This document shows positions 33,188 through 41,955 of a DNA stretch of 48,469 nucleotides, piece by piece. A model generated the notes under the pieces. It ran no database searches and was not told where the DNA came from. It was given only the letters and a program-made list of their open reading frames with translations. Origin of the DNA: Fidelibacterota bacterium (GTDB taxonomy: Bacteria; Pseudomonadota; Alphaproteobacteria; Rhodospirillales; Rhodospirillaceae); the NCBI GenBank assembly GCA_947476625.1, contig CANJRA010000019.1, forward strand, positions 1-48,469, given 5' to 3'. A program made the position numbers and the translations under genes. How positions within the stretch are numbered: the stretch's first letter is position 1; the number at the start of each line of letters is the position of its first letter.

Positions 33188-34357
33188 CTAAGTCGGACCG
33201 AATGCGAGCGGCGTTTTGCGGTCGCCCGTCATGGATAAAATAAGCGCACCGAAGCCGGCGACGACGGCGAAAAACTGCACGATGTTACCGATCAAAGGCA
33301 CCGCGCCGATGAAAGCAAAAACAAACAACCCGAGCAGGGTCCAGCCAAGGGCCGCGAGATACCTGGGTGGCACGTCGCGCGGACCGGTCATGGCGCGCAG
33401 TTTCAGGCCGATGCCGTAGGCGGCGACAATGAAACCAAGACCAAACAAAATGCCATAGGCGGCCAGCACAAGAAGCCCGAGCGGGATGCCGATAATCGTG
33501 AGCATCAAAATTGTCGCGACGAACGGCAAAACCATCGCGAGCACAATGCCGATCCCGATGCTTCCCAGCGGCCGCGCACTAATGATAGCGGCAGCATTGG
33601 CCAGCGGCCGGCCCAGCAAAGCCAAGGCGACAGAGGCTAAAATCAGCAGCGCAAAAATAGCGCAGAAGAACGCCACTGCCACCGCAGTTAAAACGCCAAA
33701 CAGGCCGCTAACGTCGGCGCTCCACATATTGCCTTCACGCGTCACGGTACCGGCGATGCGCACACCTTCGGGAATCACGAGTTCGTCGCGGCTGCGGTAA
33801 GTCAGGTCGCCGTCGATGCGGGTTCCGGGCAGCAACGTCATCGTGCGCCCACGCAGCGTGACGTCGCCCAAGATGTGCCCCGCGAGTGTGATCGTGCGCG
33901 CGGCGGCGATGAAGTCGCCGCCGACGTCCCCGTCGAAATTGAGGCGGTTCGCCCCCACGACAACATCGCCGTCGATCTTCGACCCCTTGCGAATATCGAC
34001 CGCCCCGCCCGCCGCGATGACGCTTTTGGTGATGGTACCGCTGATATCAATCTGGCCTGCCGCAGCGATGACGCGGTTTGTGACGATATCGAGCAGCGAG
34101 ATCTCGCCGCCCGCGGCAAAAATCTCGCCGATATCATTGCCGTTGATCTTGATATCGCCGCCGGTCGCAAAGACCGTGGTTGCAGGGGTTGTCACGTTGA
34201 CGTCGCCACCGGCATAAAAATGGAGGCCGGAGCGGGTCGCAAAATGCGCCCCTTGCTCAGCGTCCTGAGCGAAAGCGCTGGAAGCCGGGCCTGACATCGC
34301 GAGCAAGACGAAACCGAGCACGAACACACTTCGGACGAAAAGCATGGACCTGTTCAT
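33188..34357 (-). CDS. Exported/membrane protein with polymer-forming (bactofilin-like) repeats and C-terminal membrane domain
   Basis: 389 residues from ATG 34357, chosen because GGGAGG lies 6 bp upstream and a signal peptide follows (FVRSVFVLGFVLLAMSGPASSAFAQ). Residues about 45-195 are short beta-solenoid repeats (DIKINGNDIGEIFAAGGEISLL, VIAAAGQIDISGTI, SVIAAGGAVDI, DGDVGGDFIAAARTI) of polymer-forming type, followed by four or so membrane segments (about 220-375) with Gly/Leu-rich turns. Similar two-part proteins are widespread and uncharacterised; a scaffold role in the envelope is inference. Frame upstream to 34450 is not needed. Confidence 0.75.
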   Translation of the reverse strand: MNRSMLFVRSVFVLGFVLLAMSGPASSAFAQDAEQGAHFATRSGLHFYAGGDVNVTTPATTVFATGGDIKINGNDIGEIFAAGGEISLLDIVTNRVIAAAGQIDISGTITKSVIAAGGAVDIRKGSKIDGDVVVGANRLNFDGDVGGDFIAAARTITLAGHILGDVTLRGRTMTLLPGTRIDGDLTYRSRDELVIPEGVRIAGTVTREGNMWSADVSGLFGVLTAVAVAFFCAIFALLILASVALALLGRPLANAAAIISARPLGSIGIGIVLAMVLPFVATILMLTIIGIPLGLLVLAAYGILFGLGFIVAAYGIGLKLRAMTGPRDVPPRYLAALGWTLLGLFVFAFIGAVPLIGNIVQFFAVVAGFGALILSMTGDRKTPLAFGPT

Positions 34358-34578
34358 CGTGCCTCCCACATGCGCCAATCTAAGGCGTTGAATGATATAT
34401 AAATATCTTATCCAACGTCGCGGGTGTTTAGTCGTTTCGCCATTAAGCATGCGGTTGTAATCAACCGTCTCGTCCTATACATCATTGATATAAGCCGCTT
34501 TTTAGGTCTTCACGGAATGACCTTTATGAGACGAAGCACGATGCGTGTAGCGCTTGATGTAGCCGCGGAAAAATCGCG

Positions 34579-35577
34579 GTGAAGTTCATTGTTCTCGCCC
34601 TGAAGCTCGCCCTCAGCGTAGCCGTCGTTTGGCTGCTATTGCGGCGCGTCGATTTGGCGCCTATCGGACATTTCTTGGAATCCACACGCGGCGAGATCGC
34701 CATGACATTGTGCGTGGCCGTGCTGATCGCGCAGGCATTTCTGGCCGCGCTGCGGTTGCGTTGGATCATGCGTCTGATGGACGCCGATTGCCCCATCAAA
34801 CTTGGATTCTCGACATGGATGATCGGCCTATTGGTCAGCCAAACTTTGGTGACCTTCATCGCCGGAGACGCCACCCGTATTTGGCAACTCGCGCGCACCG
34901 GATATGGCAAGCGCCTCGCGGGAGGCGCGATTTTTCTGGAACGCGCTGTGGGTTTCGCGGTGCTGATGGCGCTGGTCTTGATATCCACGCCGTTTTTGTT
35001 GAACCACGGCGCAGAAGGGTCATTGCGCGTTGGGTTGATCGTCGTTGCGATACTGTGTGCGGTTGGGATTTTGGGATTTATCGCGTCTGCTTTCATTGCG
35101 CCGCTGACCGCGCGGTTCCTGCCACGCCTGCATGCGCGCCCCGTTGTCGCAGCCATTGCCGACGTGACCTCGGCAGCACGCCATTTGGCGCGGTCCTGGA
35201 AACTGACGGCGAGCGTTATTGCTATAAGCGCCGTTATGCATCTCGCAAATGTGTTTTGTTTTTATATCCTTGGCGTCGCTGCGGGTGCCGATCTGAGCTT
35301 TGCCGTGACGGCTGCCGTGGCATTACCGGTCATGCTGATTGCGCTGATGCCGATTGCACTGGCGGGGTGGGGCGTGCGCGAAGGCGCGGCCGTGGCAGGC
35401 TATGGTTTGTTCGGCCTGCTGCCTGAAACCTCTGTGGCAATCTCGGTAGGATTTGGCGTGGCGTTATTGATTGCGGGGCTTCCCGGCGGATTCTATCTTT
35501 GGGCCAGTAAATCCGGAGAGCCGCTGCCGCAGAATTCTCCCGAAGGAAACCCGAAGGGTGAAAGTTTGCCTGCATGA
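34579..35577 (+). CDS. Lysylphosphatidylglycerol synthase TM-region family protein (UPF0104/AglD-like)
   Basis: 332 residues, integral membrane with eight or so predicted segments. Family traits: LRLRWIMRLMD, the polar GDATRIWQLARTGYGKRLAGGAIFLERAVGF, and the late AGWGVREGAAVAGYGLFGLLPE. This is the membrane domain only, without the aminoacyl-transfer domain of MprF; such proteins are linked to lipid flipping or glycolipid synthesis. The start ATG 34579 is supported by an in-frame signal-like start MKFIVLALKLALSVAVV. It is first in a three-gene operon with 4-bp ATGA overlaps. Confidence 0.85.
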   Translation: MKFIVLALKLALSVAVVWLLLRRVDLAPIGHFLESTRGEIAMTLCVAVLIAQAFLAALRLRWIMRLMDADCPIKLGFSTWMIGLLVSQTLVTFIAGDATRIWQLARTGYGKRLAGGAIFLERAVGFAVLMALVLISTPFLLNHGAEGSLRVGLIVVAILCAVGILGFIASAFIAPLTARFLPRLHARPVVAAIADVTSAARHLARSWKLTASVIAISAVMHLANVFCFYILGVAAGADLSFAVTAAVALPVMLIALMPIALAGWGVREGAAVAGYGLFGLLPETSVAISVGFGVALLIAGLPGGFYLWASKSGEPLPQNSPEGNPKGESLPA

Positions 35578-36635
35578 GTCAATCGACACACATTATACCC
35601 GGCATTACGCGCGGCTCGGCGCTCGTCGTCACCTCGATCAATCCGCCCAATCCCGTCATGACGTCCTTGCGCGACAGCGCGCGGGAGAACGGCGTGCGCT
35701 TTTTGGTGATGGGCGATACCAAAAGCCCGGCCGATTTCCGCCTCGACGGCTGCGAGTATATGGACTTACCGGCACAGTTCAATACAGACCTGAAGTTCGC
35801 CGCACTGTGTCCGATCCGTCATTGCGCGCTCAAAAACATCGGCTATCTGATCGCCATGCAAGGCGGCGCGCCGCTGATAATCGAAACCGATGACGATAAC
35901 TTCCCGCGCCCAGGCTTCTTCGCGGCACGGCAGCGCGAGACGTCGGCATCCATTGTCAGTGACCGCGCAGGGGTCAATCTCTATCGGTATTTTACCGACG
36001 CCATGATTTGGCCGCGCGGCTTGCCGCTCGATATGATTCAAGCACCCATGCCCGCGTTCGAGATGTTGCCAACCGCAGCCGTGGACTGTCCTATTCAACA
36101 AGGCCTGGCGGACGCAAACCCCGACGTCGACGCGATTTACCGTCTGATCTTGCCGTTGCCGCAGGACTTCCTCGCCGACCGCCGCGTCGCCCTGGCGCCG
36201 GGCGCCTGGTGCCCGTTCAATAGTCAGAACACGACATGGTGGCCGGAGACTTACCCGCTGCTGTATCTGCCGGCTTACTGCTCGTTCCGTATGACGGATA
36301 TTTGGCGCAGCTTTGTCGCCCAACGGATTGCATCGGCTAACGGCTGGCACGTGCCGTTCCATGAACCCACCGTCTGGCAGGAACGCAACGATCACAATTT
36401 GATGCGCGATTTCGCCGACGAAGTGCCGGGCTATCTCAACAACAGCCGAATCCGCGAAACGCTGGAAGACTTGTCGCTTCCGGGCGGCGTCGCGCACATC
36501 CCCGACAATCTTCGGACCTGTTATGAAGCATTGGTAGGCCTGTGCGTCGTCGGCGCTGAAGAGTTGTCGTTGTTGGATGCATGGCTCGACGATATCGCGG
36601 CCATACCAAAGCCGCGCGCCGAAAGCGTTGCATGA
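35574..36635 (+). CDS. STELLO-like glycosyltransferase (DUF288)
   Basis: 353 residues with no signal peptide. Family features: ALVVTSINPPNPVM, FLVMGDTKSPADFRLDGCEYMDLPAQF, IRHCALKNIGYLIAMQGGA, IIETDDDNFPR (acidic motif of the donor-binding region), LPLPAYCSFRMTDIWRSFV-type LYLPAYCSFRMTDIWRSFVAQ. STELLO proteins were defined in plant cellulose synthesis; bacterial homologues occur in glycan clusters. Both overlaps (35574 with the membrane protein, 36632 with the glycosyltransferase) are 4-bp ATGA, so the three genes should be one translationally coupled unit for a surface glycan or glycolipid. Confidence 0.8.
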   Translation: MSQSTHIIPGITRGSALVVTSINPPNPVMTSLRDSARENGVRFLVMGDTKSPADFRLDGCEYMDLPAQFNTDLKFAALCPIRHCALKNIGYLIAMQGGAPLIIETDDDNFPRPGFFAARQRETSASIVSDRAGVNLYRYFTDAMIWPRGLPLDMIQAPMPAFEMLPTAAVDCPIQQGLADANPDVDAIYRLILPLPQDFLADRRVALAPGAWCPFNSQNTTWWPETYPLLYLPAYCSFRMTDIWRSFVAQRIASANGWHVPFHEPTVWQERNDHNLMRDFADEVPGYLNNSRIRETLEDLSLPGGVAHIPDNLRTCYEALVGLCVVGAEELSLLDAWLDDIAAIPKPRAESVA

Positions 36636-37315
36636 CCACGCCACGCCTGTCGCTGTGTCTGCTGACATGGAATGAGATCGAAGGCTGCAAGGGTGACGTG
36701 CCGCGCCTGCCGCTGGATGCCTTTGAAGAAGTCTATGCCATTGACGGCGGTTCGACCGACGGGACGGTGGAATATCTGAAGGACCGCGGCATCGCGGTTT
36801 TTCAGCAGGAAACCAAAGGCTACAACGGCGCTTAGCTGTCGGCCTTCCACCACTGCACGGCAGATGCCGTGGTTCTGTTTCATCCGAAAGGCTCGATCGG
36901 TCCTGCGACCTTGCACAAGTTCCGGCCTTATTTTGCCGAAGGGTATGATCTTGTCATCGCCAGCCGGATCATCACCGGAGCGGTGAACGAGGAAGACTCA
37001 AAGCTGTTCCGGCCGCGCAAATGGTTCGTGCGCGGCCTGGCCATCATCAGCGCCATTTTGTGGAAGCGCGGCAGCCCGATGATTTGGGACATGCTGCATG
37101 GCTATCGCGGCATGCGCAAAGACGCATGCGCACGGATAGAGTTGCTGCCCACGGGCCTGGCGGCGGACCTGGAAATGGTGGTGCGAGGCTACCGGTTCGG
37201 CCTGCGGCAGGTGGAATTCCCGGTCGAGGAAAAACCGCGCCCCAGCGGCGATACGCATTTTAAGGCATGGCCGACGGGTAAAAAACTGCTGGCTTATCTG
37301 CGACATGAACTCTGA
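36632..37315 (+). pseudogene. Family 2 glycosyltransferase with an in-frame TAG
   Basis: Start ATG 36632 overlaps the STELLO stop. The N-terminal GT-A core is visible (LSLCLLTWNEIEGC, EEVYAIDGGSTDGTVEYL), then TAG at 36833-36835 after KGYNGA. The same frame continues with LSAFHHCTADAVVLFHPKGSIGP, YDLVIASRI, DMLHGYRGMRKDAC and ends RHEL at 37315. The stop stands where Gln (CAG to TAG) would fit a normal GT2. Either a pseudogene or a sequencing error; if real, the third step of this glycan pathway is lost. Total would be 227 residues. Confidence 0.8.
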
Positions 37316-37402
37316 CGCCCTGCCCCGCGCAGACCGTAGTTGTATTTAAGGGCACGCCCTCCTATAACTTTTTGCCTCATTCCCGCTTGATAGGTTTGCT
37401 CG

Positions 37403-38698
37403 ATGATCCCGCGCTACGCTCGGCCCGCCATGACGAAAATCTGGGAGCCGGACAACCGATTCCGCATCTGGTTTGAAATCGAAGCCCATGCCTGCGACGC
37501 ACAGGTCAAATTGGGCGTGATCCCCGCCGACGCCGCCAAGGCGGTTTGGCAACGCGGCAAATGGGATATCGATCGCATCGATGAGATCGAGAAAGAAACT
37601 AAGCACGATGTCATCGCCTTTCTGACCAACCTTGCCGAATACGTTGGGCCGGAAGCGCGCTTTGTGCACCAGGGCATGACGTCGTCGGATGTGCTCGATA
37701 CCTGCCTTTCGGTGCAATTAATGCAGGCGTCGGACATTCTGCTGAACGACATCGATGAGCTTCTCACGGCGCTGAAGCGCCGCGCGATGGAACACAAGAT
37801 GACGGTCGCCATGGGTCGCAGCCACGGCATTCACGCCGAACCCGTCACGTTGGGTTTGAAGTTCGCCGGTTTCTATGCCGAGTTTCAGCGTAACCGCGTG
37901 CGCTTAGTTGCAGCGCGCGAGGACATTGCGACGTGCGCCATCTCCGGAGCCGTCGGCACCTTCGCCAATATCGATCCGTACGTGGAAACCTATGTCGCGG
38001 AAAAAATGGGGCTGCATGTAGAACCCGTTTCCACACAAGTCATTCCGCGCGACCGCCATGCGCAATACTTCGCGGTGCTGGGCGTGATCGCCAGTTCCAT
38101 TGAACGTCTGGCTACGGAAATTCGCCATCTGCAGCGGACCGAAGTGCGCGAAGTTGAAGAATACTTTTCGCCCGGCCAAAAGGGCTCGTCGGCGATGCCC
38201 CATAAGCGCAACCCGGTGCTGACCGAAAACCTGACGGGCCTGGCGCGCATGGTGCGCGGCTATGTGATTCCCGCCATGGAAAACGTGGCGCTGTGGCATG
38301 AGCGCGATATCTCGCATTCATCGGTCGAGCGTTTCATCGGTCCCGATGCCACCATCACGTTGGATTTCGCCCTCGCGCGCGCGACCAGCGTTATCGACAA
38401 GCTGGTGGTTTACCCTGAGGCCGTCGCGCGCAATCTGAATATGATGGGCGGGCTGGTGTTCTCGCAGCGCGTTCTGCTGGCGCTGACGCAAGCCGGCGTG
38501 AGCCGCGAAGATTCTTACGTCTACGTTCAACGCAATGCGATGAAAGTCTGGAATGGCAGCGGTCAGTTGCTTGACCTGCTCAAGCAAGACAAAGACGTGA
38601 CCGCGAAAATTCCGTTGAAAGACTTGGAATGCCTGTTCGACATGGGCTACCACACCAAACACGTCGATACGATTTTCAAGCGCGTGTTTGGGGAATAG
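37403..38698 (+). CDS. purB: Adenylosuccinate lyase
   Basis: 431 residues, the Bacillus-type length. It acts twice in purine synthesis (SAICAR to AICAR, adenylosuccinate to AMP). The fumarase/aspartase superfamily signature GSSAMPHKRNPVL is present, as are TSSDVLDTCLSVQ and GRSHGIHAEPVT with the catalytic His, plus NIDPYVE and DISHSSVERFIGPDA. The start MIPRYARP matches other family members. Next purine gene purC lies 2.2 kb downstream after three small or broken genes. Confidence 0.96.
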   Translation: MIPRYARPAMTKIWEPDNRFRIWFEIEAHACDAQVKLGVIPADAAKAVWQRGKWDIDRIDEIEKETKHDVIAFLTNLAEYVGPEARFVHQGMTSSDVLDTCLSVQLMQASDILLNDIDELLTALKRRAMEHKMTVAMGRSHGIHAEPVTLGLKFAGFYAEFQRNRVRLVAAREDIATCAISGAVGTFANIDPYVETYVAEKMGLHVEPVSTQVIPRDRHAQYFAVLGVIASSIERLATEIRHLQRTEVREVEEYFSPGQKGSSAMPHKRNPVLTENLTGLARMVRGYVIPAMENVALWHERDISHSSVERFIGPDATITLDFALARATSVIDKLVVYPEAVARNLNMMGGLVFSQRVLLALTQAGVSREDSYVYVQRNAMKVWNGSGQLLDLLKQDKDVTAKIPLKDLECLFDMGYHTKHVDTIFKRVFGE

Positions 38699-38710
38699 TT
38701 CAAAGGTTTC

Positions 38711-39480
38711 ATGCCACACCCGAAGCAAGCCTCGCGCTTCTCGACACGCCCGGTCTCACGCAAGACCGGCTGGAATTTTTAGGGCCGCAAGTTTACGCCG
38801 CACTCGACGGCATATGGACGGACCGCAGCGACCCCGCCAACCCGGTGCCCATAAAAGCCGGACACATTGGCCGCCAGAAAGCTCTGTTTCTTCACAACTT
38901 GGTATCCGCCATCCGCCCCGCGAGCACGCTGGAGATTGGGCTGTTTAGCGGCACATCCGCCATTGTCATCATGGCTGCGGCCAAGCGCGAAGGTTACCGC
39001 GGCCACATCGCCATGGACCCCGCGCAGACGACCGCAGCGGAAAGTGCCGGATTGAAGAACATCGAGAAAGCCGGGCTATCGCCGCTGTTCACGTTCATGG
39101 AAGCAGAGAGCTGTTACGCCCTGCCGTTTCTGATTCTCGAGAAAAAAGTGAGCTTCGAATTCGCGTTCATAGACGCGTCGCATCACTTCGATCACACATT
39201 GATCGAATTCTTCTATATCGACCGGCTGATTCCCGTGGGCACGATCATCGCCTTCGACGACGTCTCGACGCCGGCGGTGGAAGGCGTGCTGAACTACATC
39301 GCGGCGAACCGCCACTATGTGTGTCGGCGCATAGACGCCTTGGTGTTCGCCGTGAAGATGGCGCACGACTCCCGTCACTGGTTCGAATTCAATCAATTCA
39401 AAATCCCAGCGACGGACGCCTTCATGAATACGAAATACACTACGTCCGGCAAGGAACCGCGGCTAAAGAAATACGAGTAG
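38711..39480 (+). pseudogene. Class I SAM methyltransferase (Methyltransf_24 type), probably frameshifted near its start
   Basis: The body reads well: LLDTPGLTQDRLEFLGPQVYAAL, STLEIGLFSGTSAIVIMAAA (SAM motif), HIAMDPAQTTAAES, FAFIDASHHFDHTLIEFFYIDRLIPVGTIIAFDD. But that frame has no ATG, GTG or TTG between the purB stop and the homology. The ATG at 38711 has a good SD (AAAGG, 5 bp upstream) yet is in the next frame, running to a stop after about 22 codons. A single-base indel between 38711 and about 38735 would join them. Substrate unknown; the family acts on varied small molecules and sugars. Confidence 0.65.
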
Positions 39481-39494
39481 CCGGTCGCGCCGGG

Positions 39495-39824
39495 CTATTT
39501 CTTCTCATCCAGGATTTGTTTGGCGGCAGCGGCAAAGCTTTCCGCAAGCTTGGTGGTGAGTTCGGTATCGCTGACCGCAACATTGGCGACTTTGAAATCC
39601 GCACGGACTTTGCCGAGCATGTCGTCATCGCCGGGTTTTTCGAAGTTGGAATCGACAACCGCCGCCGCGTAGGCGTCGGCGTCCGCGCCGGTTTTGCTCA
39701 GCTTGCTCGCGGCCCACAGACCGAAAAGTTTGTCGCGGCGCGCGCCCGCACGAAACTCCTGCGCTTGATCCAGTTCGAACTTACGCTCGAAGCCCTTTTC
39801 CCGGTTTTGGAACGCGTCGCTCAT
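39495..39824 (-). CDS. DUF1476 protein, zeta-type inhibitor of F1-ATPase
   Basis: 109 residues, DAFQNREKGFERKFELDQAQEF at the start and helical C-terminal ADAFKVANVAVSDTELTTKLAESF-like segment. DUF1476 corresponds to the zeta subunit that inhibits the F1FO-ATP synthase in alphaproteobacteria; the inhibitory region is the N-terminal stretch. It is usually placed beside purC as here, although it is read in the opposite direction. ATG at 39824 follows an AGGAGG at good spacing. Confidence 0.9.
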   Translation of the reverse strand: MSDAFQNREKGFERKFELDQAQEFRAGARRDKLFGLWAASKLSKTGADADAYAAAVVDSNFEKPGDDDMLGKVRADFKVANVAVSDTELTTKLAESFAAAAKQILDEKK

Positions 39825-39926
39825 AAAATAAATCCTCCTGGATGATGGCGATGAATAGCTAGGATATAGCGACCATTTCGGTCATCGCAACTGGCGCGGG
39901 TCGCATCAACGCCCTAAATTGCAAGA

Positions 39927-40728
39927 ATGTGCACCGTCGTTATTTTGCGCCATCCCAACCATCCCTGACCGCTGCTGGTCGCGGCGAACCGCGATGAGAT
40001 GCTGGAGCGGCCCTGGAAACCGCCTGCCCGCCACTGGCCCGACCGGGCCGACGTGGTGGCGGGATTAGACGAAACCGCAGGCGGCACGTGGATGGGTTTG
40101 AACGACACTGGTTTATTTGCCGGCATTCTGAATCGCCATGGTTATCTCGGTCCCGCTCCGGGCAAACGCAGCCGCGGAGAACTTGTTCTCGAAGCGTTGG
40201 ATCACGCCGATGCCAAAGACGCCGCCGGGGCGTTGAGCGACCTCGATCCTGGGGCTTACCGGCCGTTCAATATGGTCATCGCCGATAACCGCGATGCCTG
40301 GTGGCTGTCCGCCGCGGAAAAGCCCTGGAAAGCAGATCAGCCTGTGCGGCTGGAGCGTATCCCTGAGGGCCTGTCGATGTTCACGGCCTTCGAACCGCAA
40401 CGACATGAGCGACAACCGCATTGCCGCCTACCTGCCCAAGTTTCAGGCGGCTAAGACGCCGGACCCCGACACAAACGACTGGGAGAGCTGGCGGGCATTG
40501 CTGGCGGGGCCGGAAATACCCGGTGCCGCGCACTCGGCCATGTCATTCCGGGTGAACCTGGAAGGACTTAAGGGCGCGGGCAAAGGTGTGTTCGGGACAT
40601 CGTCGTCGTCCCTCTTGGCCCTGCCGTCCCCCGAGGCGGCCTTTGGACCTGCAAAAAAGCGGCCTATTTGGCTGTTTGCGGCAGGGGTGCCCGAGTCTAC
40701 CGCTTTTGTGCCTGTGGATATCTCTTAA
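39927..40728 (+). pseudogene. TANGO2/NRDE family protein with an internal stop and a frameshift
   Basis: Starts MCTVVILRHPNHP with the N-terminal Cys of the Ntn-hydrolase-like NRDE family, then TGA (39966-39968) where Trp is expected (HP-stop-PLLVAANRDEM). The frame resumes through AANRDEMLERPWKPPARHW, DETAGGTWMGLNDTGLFAGILNRHG, and FNMVIADNRDAWWLS. At about 40397 one extra base shifts the frame; the next frame gives NDMSDNRIAAYLPKFQAA, DWESWRALLAG and ends at TAA 40726-40728. Two independent lesions support pseudogene status. Function of the family is unclear (haem or lipid handling proposed in eukaryotes). Confidence 0.8.
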
Positions 40729-40883
40729 GCCCCGGGCGACGGTCAACTAATGGCGGATTTTAGCGCATAACTGGCATGCCGGGACCACGCGTTGTGGCTG
40801 GTTGCGCCACCTGCTATATCGACCCCAAGAGGGGCGATTAACATAGATGGCGGCAACGCCGTTAACGATTGCAGGAAGAATTC

Positions 40884-41651
40884 ATGGCGCGCCGCAAACA
40901 GATCTACGAGGGCAAGGCGAAGGTGCTGTTCGAGGGCCCCGAGCCCGGCACGCTGGTCCAGCATTTCAAGGATGACGCGACCGCCTTCAATAACAAGAAG
41001 AAGGGCACCATTACCGGTAAGGGCGTGCTCAACAACCGCATCTCGGAATACCTGATGATGCGCCTGGAAGAGATCGGCATCCCGACGCATTTCGTGCGCC
41101 GCCTGAACATGCGCGAGCAGCTGGTGAAGGAAGTCGAGATCATTCCCATCGAAGTCGTGGTGCGCAACATCGCCGCCGGTTCGATCTCCACACGCTTTGC
41201 GATCCCCGAAGGCACGCGCCTGCCGCGCTCGATCGTTGAGTATTATTACAAGAACGACGAATTCAACGACCCGATGGTCAGCGAAGAACACATCACCGGC
41301 TTCGGCTGGGCGGCGATCCATGAGATCGACGAGATGCTGAACATGTCGCTGCGCATCAATGACTATATGGCGGGCCTGTTCCTGGGCATCGGCATCAAGC
41401 TGGTCGACTTCAAAGTCGAGTTTGGCCGCCTGTATCATGAGAACGGCGACGTGCAGATCGTGCTGGCCGATGAGTTGTCGCCCGACAACATGCGCCTGTG
41501 GGATTTCAAGACCAACGAGAAGATGGACAAAGACCGCTTCCGCCGCGACCTCGGCCGCATTGAAGAGGCCTATCAGGAAGTCGCCCGGCGTCTGGGCATC
41601 TTGCCCGAGAGCGGGCCGACGGACGTCAAAGGTCCATCAACAATCCAGTAA
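40884..41651 (+). CDS. purC: Phosphoribosylaminoimidazole-succinocarboxamide synthase (SAICAR synthetase)
   Basis: 255 residues from ATG 40884, with SD AGGAAG 6 bp upstream; an upstream TTG at 40869 in frame is not needed. Motifs: [15 protein letters not shown] (ATP loop), [46 protein letters not shown] and [14 protein letters not shown]. It condenses CAIR with aspartate in purine synthesis. Followed by purS, purQ, purL in the canonical alphaproteobacterial order. Confidence 0.97.
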   Translation: MARRKQIYEGKAKVLFEGPEPGTLVQHFKDDATAFNNKKKGTITGKGVLNNRISEYLMMRLEEIGIPTHFVRRLNMREQLVKEVEIIPIEVVVRNIAAGSISTRFAIPEGTRLPRSIVEYYYKNDEFNDPMVSEEHITGFGWAAIHEIDEMLNMSLRINDYMAGLFLGIGIKLVDFKVEFGRLYHENGDVQIVLADELSPDNMRLWDFKTNEKMDKDRFRRDLGRIEEAYQEVARRLGILPESGPTDVKGPSTIQ

Positions 41652-41660
41652 AAACCAAAC

Positions 41661-41685
41661 AATCCCCGGACCAGAGCCGGGGATT
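41661..41685. repeat. Perfect 9-bp inverted repeat between purC and purS
   Basis: AATCCCCGG (41661-41669) and CCGGGGATT (41677-41685) with a 7-base loop ACCAGAG form a strong hairpin 10 bp after the purC stop and 20 bp before the purS start. There is no T-tract after it, so it is more likely an mRNA-stability or attenuator-type element, or a palindromic repeat, than a terminator. The downstream SD GAGGAG lies outside the stem. Confidence 0.7.
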
Positions 41686-41704
41686 GAAGTCTGAGGAGCG
41701 TGCG

Positions 41705-41950
41705 TTGAAAGCGAAAGTTCACATCACCCTGAAAAACGGCGTGCTCGACCCCCAAGGCAAGGCGGTAGAAAGCGCCCTGCACGGGCTGGGCTTCGATGGC
41801 GTCGGCGGCGTGCGTCAGGGCAAATACATCGAAGTCGATTTGCCCAAGCAGGCCGATAAAGCCAAGGCCAAGAGCCAGGTCGAAGACATGTGCAAGGCGC
41901 TGCTCGCCAACACGGTCATCGAGAATTTCAGCGTCGAGGTGGTGGACTAA
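41705..41950 (+). CDS. purS: Phosphoribosylformylglycinamidine synthase subunit PurS
   Basis: 81 residues from TTG 41705, which follows GAGGAG at 6-7 bp; the family starts at this [18 protein letters not shown]. Other marks: [22 protein letters not shown] and the C-terminal [12 protein letters not shown]. It is the small structural subunit that bridges PurL and PurQ. Ends 6 bp before purQ. Confidence 0.95.
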   Translation: MKAKVHITLKNGVLDPQGKAVESALHGLGFDGVGGVRQGKYIEVDLPKQADKAKAKSQVEDMCKALLANTVIENFSVEVVD

Positions 41951-41955
41951 TCGCG

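Noticed and set aside
34524-35156. 210-codon minus-strand frame opposite the LPG-synthase-TM gene
   Set aside because: Antisense shadow; Arg/Thr/Ala-rich, no SD, and the opposite strand has a clear membrane protein.
25676-39968. UGA recoding (Cys, Trp or selenocysteine) suggested by TGA in comF and TANGO2
   Set aside because: TGA is used as a normal stop by many intact genes here (for example in ATGA overlaps of purQ, the PadR gene and the STELLO-like gene); both genes have further frameshifts; the two TGAs would need different amino acids.
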